In this document: positions 16,191 through 24,602 of the stretch, one piece after another | How the letters are laid out: every line of letters starts with the position of its first letter | Position numbering within the stretch: the stretch's first letter is position 1 | Source of the DNA: Bacteriovoracaceae bacterium | GTDB lineage: Bacteria > Bdellovibrionota > Bacteriovoracia > Bacteriovoracales > Bacteriovoracaceae | NCBI GenBank assembly: GCA_947448095.1 | Contig: CANFNN010000003.1 | Location: 1 to 27,086 of the forward strand | DNA length: 27,086 nt | Direction of reading: 5' to 3' | Notes under the pieces: generated by a model | Databases searched by the model: none | What the model was told of the DNA's origin: nothing | What the model saw: only the letters and a program-made list of their open reading frames with translations | Program-made: the position numbers and the translations under genes

Positions 16191-16197
16191 CTCCTTT
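16191..16197 (-). promoter_or_regulatory. Ribosome binding site fixing the GltC-like start
   Basis: AAAGGAG on the minus strand lies 7 bases before the ATG at 16183. Its strength and spacing settle the start against the upstream in-frame TTG, which precedes it. Confidence 0.75.
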
Positions 16198-16208
16198 TGT
16201 TCAAAAAC

Positions 16209-16916
16209 TTAGAAGGCGTAATTTAGGCCAATTCCAAGATCATAATTGCTAAAAAGACTACTGGTCGTGACACTATTGGTTCCCGACTTAAGGTTTCCTT
16301 CTTTTGGCTTTGCGTGGACCCCAGTAACGTCAATTCGTAGCGACCAACTATCACTGATATAGACTCTGAGTCCCGTATTCCACATGGCACCAATAGTATT
16401 AGAACTAGTCAGACTTGAGCTCGAAGGAACTGAAAGTTCATTACGGTTATCGAGAATTTTTACACTCGCTATCCCCAAACCAAACATCCAGTCGTAGTAG
16501 AAAACTTTATTGAAGGTATTAATTTTTGAATAAAAAGGAGACCACATGGCCATCGCACCAACGTAGGAATCCACTTTTCTATAAAATGCTTTTGACTGCT
16601 GATCCTCAACACCTTTGGCAGTATCGTTTTTACTTCCAGAGTTTTTGCCAAACACGCCTTCAATTCCCCAGTCTTCACTGAAAAAATAGCCGCCTCTGAC
16701 TGTGCCACCATAGGAATCTACAAAAGCACCACTGATGGTTTTTACACCTGAAGCACCAACATAGACTGTACCAACTTTTCTAAAGCGTCGATTTTGTAAG
16801 ACATAAATTTCTTTGTCTTTATCGAGCCATGAAAATTCATAAACAGATTTTTCACTAGCAACAACTATGCTGCTGGCAAAAAATGCACAAAGTAAAAGAA
16901 GAACTTTTTTAAACAT
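16209..16916 (-). CDS. Outer-membrane beta-barrel protein (GltA/GltB-like, myxobacterial-type barrel family)
   Basis: 235 residues with a signal peptide (MFKKVLLLLCAFFASSIVVA), then a run of alternating strands ending in YDLGIGLNYAF. The C-terminal Phe is the usual barrel-assembly signal. The N-terminal mature segment (EIYVLQNRRFRKVGTVYVG) followed by the GGYFFSEDWGIEGVFG hairpin resembles a delta-proteobacterial outer-membrane barrel family to which the Glt barrels belong. Small 8-12-stranded barrel size. A GTG six bases upstream (16922) is in frame, but the ATG is preferred; the ribosome site is weak in either case. It is the first gene of the operon. A 10-bp inverted repeat lies just upstream of it. 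Confidence 0.82.
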   Translation of the reverse strand: MFKKVLLLLCAFFASSIVVASEKSVYEFSWLDKDKEIYVLQNRRFRKVGTVYVGASGVKTISGAFVDSYGGTVRGGYFFSEDWGIEGVFGKNSGSKNDTAKGVEDQQSKAFYRKVDSYVGAMAMWSPFYSKINTFNKVFYYDWMFGLGIASVKILDNRNELSVPSSSSLTSSNTIGAMWNTGLRVYISDSWSLRIDVTGVHAKPKEGNLKSGTNSVTTSSLFSNYDLGIGLNYAF

Positions 16917-16928
16917 ATACACTTCGCT

Positions 16929-16960
16929 TGTTAGACTTGATTACTCATAAAAGTCTAACA
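16929..16960. repeat. 10-bp inverted repeat upstream of the Glt-like operon
   Basis: TGTTAGACTT (16929-16938) and AAGTCTAACA (16951-16960) are perfect inverted copies separated by 12 bases, in the 66-base gap between the AddA-like gene and the barrel gene, ending 12 bases before the barrel ATG. There is no T-run on either side, so it does not look like an intrinsic terminator. It could be an operator or a leader hairpin. A weak TTGAAG-17-AGTAAT promoter on the minus strand would overlap it. Confidence 0.6.
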
Positions 16961-16988
16961 TGCTTCAAAACTGGCGCAAGTTCTCGTA

Positions 16989-19900
16989 TTAACGAGGGCA
17001 AATATCACCATAAGCGCATTGAGCACAATGATCAGGATTAATCCGCCAAGGTTCATTTTGCGAGCGCCAAAGAGGAAACAGATCTTTCAGACATTGCTCG
17101 CGCGAGACCGTGAGATCCAAGGTTTGTTTTTGGTCCACAAAAACCAATTTTAGTATTATTTCTGAGCTGTGAGAAACTCGGCCCAGCTCATACAGGGCAT
17201 AAGCATAGACTTTTAATTGCACCCAATAATGGCTGAGATTTTCCTGAGTGATTCGCCCTGTTTTGTAATCCCATATTTGAGCGATTTGCTCACCTCTAGG
17301 CATGAGTAGTAGATCGGGAATGCCGGAAATCATAAAATTGAAAAATTTGAATTTCAGGGATTTTTCCGCAATCATTTCAAAATCATCACGCAAAAGTCGC
17401 AGTTGCTCCAGCGCCCATTCAACCGGTGCGTGCTGCTCGGTTGAAAAAATGGCTCGTGGGACGACAAAGTTTTTTTCAATGCCTTCGGCAATCTGCGCAT
17501 GAATAAACGTTCCCCTATCAGCGGAGGACTTCATCACCGCGCCCAACTCCTCAGGCTCATCAGTGGAAGCTTCATGATAGGTTGGATTCGACTCCTGAGC
17601 TTTAAGTTTTAAAATATTTTCAAAATAAAACTTCCGAGGGCAGTCCACTAAAGAATTGAGCCTTGTGACACTTAATTCAGCCGCTAATCCCAGCTCACTG
17701 GTACCAGAACCTTTGGAGAACATCCCCACTGGATCGTGGAAAAAAAGTGGAAGCTGTGGCCGAGAATCACTTAATAATAATTTTCTGGAATCAAAGTTCT
17801 CAACATTCGTAACTTTGACTGACTGAGAACAATTGGAATTCAAACCAAGACGAAACCAGTAGTTTAGTCCATCGATCCAGCTATTCTCTGGAATGCTGAA
17901 ACTCTTCTCCGGCAGACCTAGACTCACCCAAACCAGTTTTTTCTTGGCGCGTGTACAAGCAACATAAAATAAACGTTTTGATTCCGAAAAACTTTTATAT
18001 TTAGAAAGTTCATTTTCAAAGAGATAAAAAGGCGATGCTCTTTTATCTCTTTGAGACAGATCAAGATACCATTTAAAACTTCCAGGCATATCCCCAAAGA
18101 GTGCCCCGTCATTGGTCTCTTTACCGTTAGTATAAATTCCACCCAGGTATACGATATCAAACTCAAGACCTTTAGAGGCATGCGCGGTCATGATCTGAAC
18201 CATATGTGAATTGTCACCAGAGCGAAGGTCTAAGCTAATCCTGTCATTATCGCCTTTAGCAATCTGAACCATAATGGCTTCTGGATCCTGATGATAAATA
18301 TCAGTGATCGTCTGAATGACGTTGAGATTGATGTCGGAATTTTCATTGGTAATTCCAAGACCATGCAGAAACTTTTGAAATCCTTCAACCAGTCCCCAGT
18401 AACGCACATTTTGATCAAAGGCATCCAAATCTTTATTTGTTTGGTCAAACGGAAGGTTTAAGACACTCAAATAACTCTTGATAAGAAACAATGGATATCG
18501 ATCTTTTGTTGTTGGGATGGAATCAAATTGTCTTCGCAAAAGACTGAGAAATATCCCCAGGATCGGATCATCTAAAAGATCAATTTTAAATTGAGCGGTG
18601 AAACCTATTTTCTTTTCCATTAAAAAACGAATCAAATCCATGCTCGGTTTTAATTTACTATAAAGAATCGTGCAGACATTTTTTGGATCCAGCGCCCTTT
18701 CTTTTAAAATCGAGTCTGACAATAGTGAAGCTTCAATACGGTTAATGTGTTCATTTTTAAACTTCTCTTCAACTTCTAGATCTCTCTCTAAAGCGACAGA
18801 GAGAATTTCAATCGATCCAGTAGAATCTGATTCGCCCGACTCTTCTGGGACATTTTGATCTTCAGCGTCTACTGAAAAAGCATCATTCCCTTCAAAACCC
18901 TGGCCAAGAGGGAGGACTGTACTAAAAAGGGAATTATTAAAATGGATAATTTCTGATTGAGAGCGGTAATTATTTGCCAAAGATCTTAATTGGGGGACCA
19001 GTAGAGCGCAGTCTTTAAAAACCGAAAGCTCTCCTCCTCTAAATCCATAAATCGCTTGTTTGGCATCCCCTACGCAGAAAAGTTTTTGATAATCATTTCC
19101 AATCAATGACTGAATAATTTTAAACTGCAAAGCAGAGGTATCCTGAAATTCATCCACGATAAAATAACTATAGGTTTTCTGAATCCGAGCAAGATCATCC
19201 GCATTCTCTAGACCCAGGGCCACAAGGTATTCAATATCCCCAAAGGTCAGGCCTTGATTAGGGTCTAGACCTTGATCAATCCAAATAAATAATTCCTCAC
19301 AAAGAGTCATCCAGGGAAGAATTTTTGAGTCGTAGTTCTGAATATAAAGCTCAATCTCTGGCATCCAAGTCGTAACCCAATCTTTTAGCGCCTTTCGGGA
19401 GATATGGGCTTGTTCATAGGCTTCACATTTTTTTTTCGCCGTTCTTTCTGGTTGAAAAGTCTTAGAGCTTAAATATTTATAATACAGCTCAAGCTTTTCA
19501 ATTGAATCCACTTCAGGCAGACCGGTCGCCTGCAATTCGGCCATACCCTTTTCAAAGGCGCTTCGCTCTGACTCTTCCGGTAAATCCAGCATATGAATTT
19601 TGCCTAAAAGAGTCGAAATATCATTCAGCTGATAGGAATCTCGTACCACTTTCCCTAGTTTCTCGGGCCTTGAATCAGCAATAGAAAACTTCTTCCAAGA
19701 AAGCCTGAGTCCAGGATCATTAAAGATATTACAAAAAGCACTAAGCAGAACTTCTTTTTCTCGAATAATAATTTCCAGAATATCCTGCGAAATATGTAGC
19801 GATCTTTTTTCAAACCAAGCATCAATTAATTCACTGATCTGGTCTTTTCTCTCAGGAGTAAATATGACTTTAGCCTCAGTCGAGAGATGAGGAAAATAGC

Positions 19901-20282
19901 CCGCCGTCATTAATTTGCGGCAAAAGCCATCAATAGTTGTGACCATCAAAACCGGCAAAGAATCATTCGCTATCTTCCAAAACTCTTGATTCTCTTGAGC
20001 CGCCTGAGTGATCTCCAGGAACTTCTCGGTCAGACGAATACTCATTTCACCAGCGGCTTTTTTGGTAAAAGTCATCATGACCACTTGAGAAAACTTCTGT
20101 CTTATAAACTCTTCAAAACTTTGTTGAGGCTGCTTCTGAAACGAAGTGATCCATGTTTTGGTCAAATAAACAATATGTTCAACTAGGACAAACGTTTTTC
20201 CCGAGCCCGCTCCTGCTCGAAGGAGAACTCCACCTTGGTGCTCAATCGCCAAAAGTTGTTCTGGATTAGGAGACCTACTCAT
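16989..20282 (-). CDS. AddA-like UvrD-family helicase with C-terminal RecB-type nuclease and Fe-S motif
   Basis: 1097 residues. The superfamily 1A helicase motifs are complete: Walker A AGAGSGKT (23-30), MTFTKKAAGEM, DEFQDTSALQ (Walker B), VGDAKQAIYGFRGGE, ANNYRSQSEI, TAHASKGLEFD and RLFYVACTRAKK. The C-terminal PD-(D/E)XK nuclease is intact: His 928, Asp 990 in GIPD, DYK at 1005-1007, and QLKVYAY at about 1022. Four cysteines (881, 1086, 1089, 1095) are spaced as in the RecB/AddB Fe-S nuclease. With the AddB-like product it should process double-strand breaks to 3' ends for RecA. The two genes overlap by 8 bases. GAGATGA before the ATG is the ribosome site. An AdnAB-type pair or a free-standing helicase-nuclease are alternatives. 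Confidence 0.9.
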   Translation of the reverse strand: MSRSPNPEQLLAIEHQGGVLLRAGAGSGKTFVLVEHIVYLTKTWITSFQKQPQQSFEEFIRQKFSQVVMMTFTKKAAGEMSIRLTEKFLEITQAAQENQEFWKIANDSLPVLMVTTIDGFCRKLMTAGYFPHLSTEAKVIFTPERKDQISELIDAWFEKRSLHISQDILEIIIREKEVLLSAFCNIFNDPGLRLSWKKFSIADSRPEKLGKVVRDSYQLNDISTLLGKIHMLDLPEESERSAFEKGMAELQATGLPEVDSIEKLELYYKYLSSKTFQPERTAKKKCEAYEQAHISRKALKDWVTTWMPEIELYIQNYDSKILPWMTLCEELFIWIDQGLDPNQGLTFGDIEYLVALGLENADDLARIQKTYSYFIVDEFQDTSALQFKIIQSLIGNDYQKLFCVGDAKQAIYGFRGGELSVFKDCALLVPQLRSLANNYRSQSEIIHFNNSLFSTVLPLGQGFEGNDAFSVDAEDQNVPEESGESDSTGSIEILSVALERDLEVEEKFKNEHINRIEASLLSDSILKERALDPKNVCTILYSKLKPSMDLIRFLMEKKIGFTAQFKIDLLDDPILGIFLSLLRRQFDSIPTTKDRYPLFLIKSYLSVLNLPFDQTNKDLDAFDQNVRYWGLVEGFQKFLHGLGITNENSDINLNVIQTITDIYHQDPEAIMVQIAKGDNDRISLDLRSGDNSHMVQIMTAHASKGLEFDIVYLGGIYTNGKETNDGALFGDMPGSFKWYLDLSQRDKRASPFYLFENELSKYKSFSESKRLFYVACTRAKKKLVWVSLGLPEKSFSIPENSWIDGLNYWFRLGLNSNCSQSVKVTNVENFDSRKLLLSDSRPQLPLFFHDPVGMFSKGSGTSELGLAAELSVTRLNSLVDCPRKFYFENILKLKAQESNPTYHEASTDEPEELGAVMKSSADRGTFIHAQIAEGIEKNFVVPRAIFSTEQHAPVEWALEQLRLLRDDFEMIAEKSLKFKFFNFMISGIPDLLLMPRGEQIAQIWDYKTGRITQENLSHYWVQLKVYAYALYELGRVSHSSEIILKLVFVDQKQTLDLTVSREQCLKDLFPLWRSQNEPWRINPDHCAQCAYGDICPR

Positions 20283-22668
20283 GAGTCATCTCACTTTTAA
20301 TACAGACTTTGGTCAGTTCGCAAAAATTGCACGAATCATTTTTTCTTGGACGGGCCGGATAGATCTTTTCATTTTGGATTTCGATTGAAACCGCTAGCAT
20401 CTTTTCTTGGGCCGATTTAAAAAGTTCCGGAAAAGGAGTTTTAAAAACCTGCTGCTTACAGAACTTCTGCGCTTTGAATTTTTCAAAAACATCTATTTCA
20501 GTCATAAGCAAATTTGACTCTGAAGGATTATCTAGCGAAATAAAACCTAGGACGATAGATTGAAACTCGAAATTTTCAATGTTTTTAGCGGCAGCTTTAG
20601 CATACGCCCATAACTGCAGACTCTCGAGTTCTTCGACTTCTTTATTGGAAGAAGCTCCATATTTGGTGGATTTAAAATCCATTAAAAAAACCGTATTTTG
20701 ATGTCTCCCAATACAGTCAATTTTCCCCGTTAGTTTATACTCATCAGTAAACGAGAAACTCTCTTCAATGGACCAGCTTACGGGTGAGCCCATTAATTCA
20801 TCAATGCGTTTTAAAAAAAGAATCCCGTTGAGGGAGCGGTGGTTAAACACGAGTTCATGCTTAAGCAGCTTCTCTTGAGAAAGACTCAGATTCTTTTCCT
20901 GAATAAATTCCTGAACGATTTTTTGGGTTAACTCGGGAAGTGCCTCAAGACTTGATTGAGTTTTGTAAAAAACCTCAATAATCTTATGCGAGATGGTTCC
21001 CGAGGTTAAAGAATCAAAATCATTTGCCAGAGCGACGCTAGGAAAGATCTTATCCACATAATTGAAATAAAACTTTCGTGGGCAATCCATATAAGCTTGA
21101 AACTTGCTGGCCGAAAATGATCCAGAGTAAGTTGATTTCGTTATTTTATCCAAATGATCCACAATGATTCGACCATCGGGTCGGGCAATATTGTCGACTA
21201 AAACGAGATCCACCCCCGTAAAAAGGCGCTTCCAAATCAGGCTATGCTTCAGGGTCGATTCCGACATCAGGACCTGAATATTTCCCTGAGAGAATAAATC
21301 GTGAAACTCCCATTGCTTGAATAATAGTTCAAGCTCACTGCGCTTTAAGGGGCCCAAGGCCGAAAGAGATTTTTGGATTGTTTCAGTATAATTTTGTCCT
21401 AAACTTTGAATCTCATCAAAGCGCTCATCCACACAAAGGATCACTCGCCGGTCTCTTTTTACATCTTCAAGCGACGACATATCTTTTAGATCGATCGTTA
21501 ATTCTTCGCTTGAAACAGGAACATAGGAGGTTCTGGGCTGATTGAGAGCTGCAACTTCATGTAAAAGCTTTAAGAAAAATCGGTCCACTGTGATTTCTTC
21601 ATCCGTTAGTTCGCGAATGGTACTGATCGCTTCTCGGTAGAGTTCCAGTGCCTTGAGATGCTTAAAGGATATTTTTTTTGAAAATGATTTCACGAGTTCT
21701 GTCTGCTCAGAGCTTAAAAAACTCTCCAGCTCAGTAATCTTATCTTTGCCCTTCATAGCCGTTTTAACGTCATACCCAAGCTGTTCAAGTTCAGTTTGAA
21801 TCAAATGATGAGGGATTTTGTAAAAGACTTCTCTAGATGGGACAAGATCCATGTGCTGTGAAGAAAGTTTAGAAACTCCTAGGACAATTTGATCCTTCGG
21901 CTGCAAGAGACTTTTCAGATTCATGGCGATTTCACGTGAATTGATTTTTATCCATGAAGCTTTTGGTGACTGCTCAATTAAAGGAAGATCTCTTTCTTTA
22001 ACTTTTGACTCACGAAGCCAGCTAAGCCAATCTGATTTTTTGAGCTTTTCCTTGAGTGCCAAAGGAAAAGGAATTATCACTTCATAGCGAATACTCAGGG
22101 CCTTGAGAAGATCCACCTGCTGACCATTGAGGTGCTGAAATCCCCAAAAAATATAAGTTTTTTTTAATTCTTCTTTTTCATCAAATGATCTCAAAGCTTC
22201 AGAAATTTTCTGATACGCCCCGTGCTCATCTAAGTATCCCGTGGCGTCCAGCAAACGCCAAAAAAGCTCCACCGCTTTTCGAATTTCTGGCGACTGCTCT
22301 TCCATGACTGTACTCAGAGCATCTTCATTTAGGGTAAAACTTCTTAAGTCTGAAAATAAATTATAGGCCTGAGTGAATTGTTCATAGCCCAGTTCTGGCA
22401 GGTACTTATTCTTAAGAATGCCGAAAATAAGCAAGAGATCGGCTTTTCGTTTGACCTCTGGAGGCTCGGCATTTTGCCAAAGGTGCTTCACTAATTCGGA
22501 AGTAAACTTAGCAATTGTCACAACATCAGAGGAGGAATTCTCCACTAGTAGGGAACGCAGACCATCGGCCTTGGCCGGACTTGGGGTGACATAATTTTTT
22601 TCCCCAGCAAGGTTTTGCATTTCAGTCAAAAACTGACCTTTTCTGGAAAAATATACGATCTGCATCAT
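20275..22668 (-). CDS. AddB-like subunit: degenerate helicase region with RecB-type Fe-S nuclease
   Basis: 797 residues. The N-terminal part starts VYFSRKGQF where a Walker A loop would be, and no GxGKT motif is seen, so the helicase-like half is probably structural, as in AddB. The C-terminal nuclease has all expected residues: Cys 529 (CPRKFYF), His 561, Asp 651 (GKID), DFK at 664-666, QLWAYA at about 685, and the Fe-S cysteines 780, 783 and 789 (CNFCELTKVC). It is shorter than typical AddB (about 1150). There is no clear ribosome site; a TTAATC-17-TAGAAT promoter would start transcription only two or three bases before the ATG, so the mRNA may be leaderless. First gene of a two-gene operon. 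Confidence 0.85.
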   Translation of the reverse strand: MMQIVYFSRKGQFLTEMQNLAGEKNYVTPSPAKADGLRSLLVENSSSDVVTIAKFTSELVKHLWQNAEPPEVKRKADLLLIFGILKNKYLPELGYEQFTQAYNLFSDLRSFTLNEDALSTVMEEQSPEIRKAVELFWRLLDATGYLDEHGAYQKISEALRSFDEKEELKKTYIFWGFQHLNGQQVDLLKALSIRYEVIIPFPLALKEKLKKSDWLSWLRESKVKERDLPLIEQSPKASWIKINSREIAMNLKSLLQPKDQIVLGVSKLSSQHMDLVPSREVFYKIPHHLIQTELEQLGYDVKTAMKGKDKITELESFLSSEQTELVKSFSKKISFKHLKALELYREAISTIRELTDEEITVDRFFLKLLHEVAALNQPRTSYVPVSSEELTIDLKDMSSLEDVKRDRRVILCVDERFDEIQSLGQNYTETIQKSLSALGPLKRSELELLFKQWEFHDLFSQGNIQVLMSESTLKHSLIWKRLFTGVDLVLVDNIARPDGRIIVDHLDKITKSTYSGSFSASKFQAYMDCPRKFYFNYVDKIFPSVALANDFDSLTSGTISHKIIEVFYKTQSSLEALPELTQKIVQEFIQEKNLSLSQEKLLKHELVFNHRSLNGILFLKRIDELMGSPVSWSIEESFSFTDEYKLTGKIDCIGRHQNTVFLMDFKSTKYGASSNKEVEELESLQLWAYAKAAAKNIENFEFQSIVLGFISLDNPSESNLLMTEIDVFEKFKAQKFCKQQVFKTPFPELFKSAQEKMLAVSIEIQNEKIYPARPRKNDSCNFCELTKVCIKSEMTHE

Positions 22669-22677
22669 GATGAGGAG

Positions 22678-22706
22678 ATTCTACCCTTCCCCAAGAGAAA
22701 GATTAA
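22678..22706 (-). promoter_or_regulatory. Possible promoter of the AddB-like/AddA-like operon, near-leaderless
   Basis: On the minus strand TTAATC (22706-22701) and TAGAAT (22683-22678) are 17 bases apart. The -10 box ends 9 bases before the ATG at 22668, so the transcript would have almost no leader. The -35 box overlaps that of the divergent hslO promoter. Confidence 0.4.
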
Positions 22707-22731
22707 CAAAAAAGGATAGGTGTACTATAAA
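22703..22731 (+). promoter_or_regulatory. Strong sigma70-type promoter of hslO
   Basis: TTAACA (22703-22708) and TATAAA (22726-22731) with a 17-base spacer are each five of six to consensus. Transcription would start near 22738, which places the first in-frame ATG (22734) outside the mRNA and supports the start at 22755. Confidence 0.65.
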
Positions 22732-22743
22732 TTATGAAATCAC

Positions 22744-22748
22744 AGGAG
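22744..22748 (+). promoter_or_regulatory. Ribosome binding site fixing the hslO start
   Basis: AGGAG lies 6 bases before the ATG at 22755, a near-ideal arrangement. It supports 22755 over the ATG at 22734. Confidence 0.75.
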
Positions 22749-22754
22749 TTCTCA

Positions 22755-23582
22755 ATGCTGGCCGTAAGTCGTTTATATAGTTTTCTTGACCATAAAAATG
22801 GTGTGAATCTTCATTTTCTGGAAGGACAAAAACTGATCCATGATCTGGTTTTATTGCATCCGATGCAAGGCAACGGATTTGCTTATTTCAGGGATACTTT
22901 TCTGGGACTGATGCCCATCGTGTTTTTTTTAAAGCCCGGAGAAAGTCTAGGCATTTATATCGACTCTGAGGATCCTTATTTCCGGCTTAAAATTGAAACC
23001 AATAGTGCTGGCCACACTAGAACACTTTTGTTGCCTGAGAATTTTAATATCTTCCCTAACAAAATTACTGGAAAAGTCAGAATTTCTAAAATCGCGACTT
23101 CCAGTACCCCTTACACTTCCATGATAGAACTCAGGGACGTGCATTCAGAAGAAATTATGAATCAAATTCTGAATGAATCTTATCAAACAAATTCTGAAGT
23201 AATTATTGGTAAGCAAAGTGATCAATCAATTCTTGTGACCAAGCTTCCGCCACTAAACGGGAATATTCTGGTGGATGAAACGGTTTCTCGTAAGGATTAT
23301 ATTCAAAAAAATCAGCAATTTTTCCACGATGTGTTTGAAATGGCTTCAGATGATATTGAAAAGATTGTGGCCAAGTTTGAAGATCACGGTCTGGCCTATC
23401 TTGGTTCCCGCCAGCTGGATTTCTTCTGTCCTTGTTCACAGGAGAGAATGGTGCTTAATCTCAGAGGGCTTTACTCGCATGATATCAACGAGCTTTTTAA
23501 TGAAAAAGACACTCTCGAAATCAAATGCGACTACTGCCGAAAGGAATATCACATTTCCAAAGCTGACGTTGTAGGAAGCTAG
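22755..23582 (+). CDS. hslO: Redox-regulated chaperone Hsp33
   Basis: 275 residues from the ATG supported by both promoter and ribosome site. The C-terminal redox switch is the Hsp33 zinc centre: CPC (Cys 225 and 227) and CDYC (Cys 258 and 261). Reduced, the four cysteines bind zinc and the protein is inactive; oxidants with unfolding release zinc and activate holdase function. The linker and N-terminal core fit the family in length, although the N-terminal core sequence is divergent and I rely mainly on the CxC-30-CxxC arrangement and size. It is monocistronic: the next gene is convergent and begins 3 bases after its stop. Confidence 0.87.
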   Translation: MLAVSRLYSFLDHKNGVNLHFLEGQKLIHDLVLLHPMQGNGFAYFRDTFLGLMPIVFFLKPGESLGIYIDSEDPYFRLKIETNSAGHTRTLLLPENFNIFPNKITGKVRISKIATSSTPYTSMIELRDVHSEEIMNQILNESYQTNSEVIIGKQSDQSILVTKLPPLNGNILVDETVSRKDYIQKNQQFFHDVFEMASDDIEKIVAKFEDHGLAYLGSRQLDFFCPCSQERMVLNLRGLYSHDINELFNEKDTLEIKCDYCRKEYHISKADVVGS

Positions 23583-23585
23583 TTT

Positions 23586-24602
23586 TTATTTAAACGGATT
23601 AATAAATTTCAACTCAAGCCCCAACTGTTTGGGGCCACTGAGAATTCTTTCAAAAACCTGTGAGTCGTCATAAATACCGCAAAAATTCTCTGACCGAGCA
23701 CCAGTTGCTAAAACGAGATTCGTTAATTTGGTTCTCTTGGCCACAACACCTTGACCATTTTTTTCAAAATCATACCACTGCTTGCCTTGGTCCGGCATAT
23801 CCACAAAGCGTGAATCTCCCGAGGTCACGAGCACTAAATAATCATTCGAATTTCTCGTATTAAGTAAAGTCTCAGCTAGAGATCGCTCCAGATCGGCGAG
23901 AACTTGTCTGGCAGTTACAAAGTCTTTTTTCTCTAAAGCGGCGAGGTAACTAAAATCTCGAACCACCATTAAATGCTTATTTGAGACTTTCTTAAGCGAC
24001 TGATAAAGGCTCTTCAAGTCTTCTGTTATGCTTGAAGTGCAGCCCTGTTTAGAGCAACTGCGATCGTAAATAATCTTATTTTGCACCATTGATACTGGCT
24101 CTCGGGAGTGAAAGGTTTCCGCTCCTAAAGGCGCTTCTTGTCTAGACCAGTAATAAAGCGAATTTAAAAAAGAGGCGCCACTTTCTCCGCACTCATTCAT
24201 GGCCGCGAGAGCTTGTTTAGTTGAAGCTCCTATCTCTAAGATCCCAGTGTTATAGCCATTTCCATTGAGGTAGCTCCATATCGGGCGAAGGCTTGCGTCT
24301 TCACAGCTCATTTTGACATTCTTCTTGCCCGTTAACTGGGATAAAAAACTCGCTTCGGCTGGATTGCGTAGGTTATAAAGATTGTAATTCCAGCTTTTTC
24401 CGATGCAGGTACTTTCTTCAAAGGCGGTTTTTCTTTCTCCTGAAAATTGAAAGCGAAGCATCGCTAACTGCTCTTCTTCTAATCCCGCGATTTGAAACCA
24501 TATAATTTTCGTAGGTAAAATACCAAACTCATGCTGCTGCATATTTAAACTGGAAACCTGAGCGCAACCAGACATAATCAAAAGAATGATTAACCACTTC
24601 AT
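23586..24602 (-). CDS. Lipoprotein of unknown function, possibly degenerate alkaline-phosphatase-like
   Basis: 338 residues. A lipobox IMSGC gives a lipidated Cys at residue 13 with Ala at +2, so an outer-membrane lipoprotein is likely. The N-terminal KIIWFQIAGL strand, a central LVLVTSGDSRF strand and the C-terminal ATGARSENFCGIYDDSQVFERI segment suggest the alpha/beta fold of the alkaline-phosphatase superfamily. Metal-binding residues are not obvious, so activity is doubtful. The family is not recognised with confidence. Its ATG overlaps the stop of the upstream membrane-protein gene by four bases (ATGA), which indicates coupled expression. It converges on hslO with only 3 bases between stops. 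Confidence 0.7.
   Translation of the reverse strand: MKWLIILLIMSGCAQVSSLNMQQHEFGILPTKIIWFQIAGLEEEQLAMLRFQFSGERKTAFEESTCIGKSWNYNLYNLRNPAEASFLSQLTGKKNVKMSCEDASLRPIWSYLNGNGYNTGILEIGASTKQALAAMNECGESGASFLNSLYYWSRQEAPLGAETFHSREPVSMVQNKIIYDRSCSKQGCTSSITEDLKSLYQSLKKVSNKHLMVVRDFSYLAALEKKDFVTARQVLADLERSLAETLLNTRNSNDYLVLVTSGDSRFVDMPDQGKQWYDFEKNGQGVVAKRTKLTNLVLATGARSENFCGIYDDSQVFERILSGPKQLGLELKFINPFK

Noticed and set aside
16184..16204. Upstream TTG start for the GltC-like gene
   Set aside because: It would place the strong AAAGGAG ribosome site inside the coding sequence and spoil the signal peptide start.
22734..22754. Upstream ATG start for hslO
   Set aside because: It lies at or before the predicted transcription start and lacks a well-spaced ribosome site, whereas the ATG at 22755 has an ideal one.
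23275..23574. 99-codon plus-strand ORF inside hslO
   Set aside because: It overlaps the Hsp33 reading frame in another phase; the Hsp33 cysteine motifs show which frame is real.
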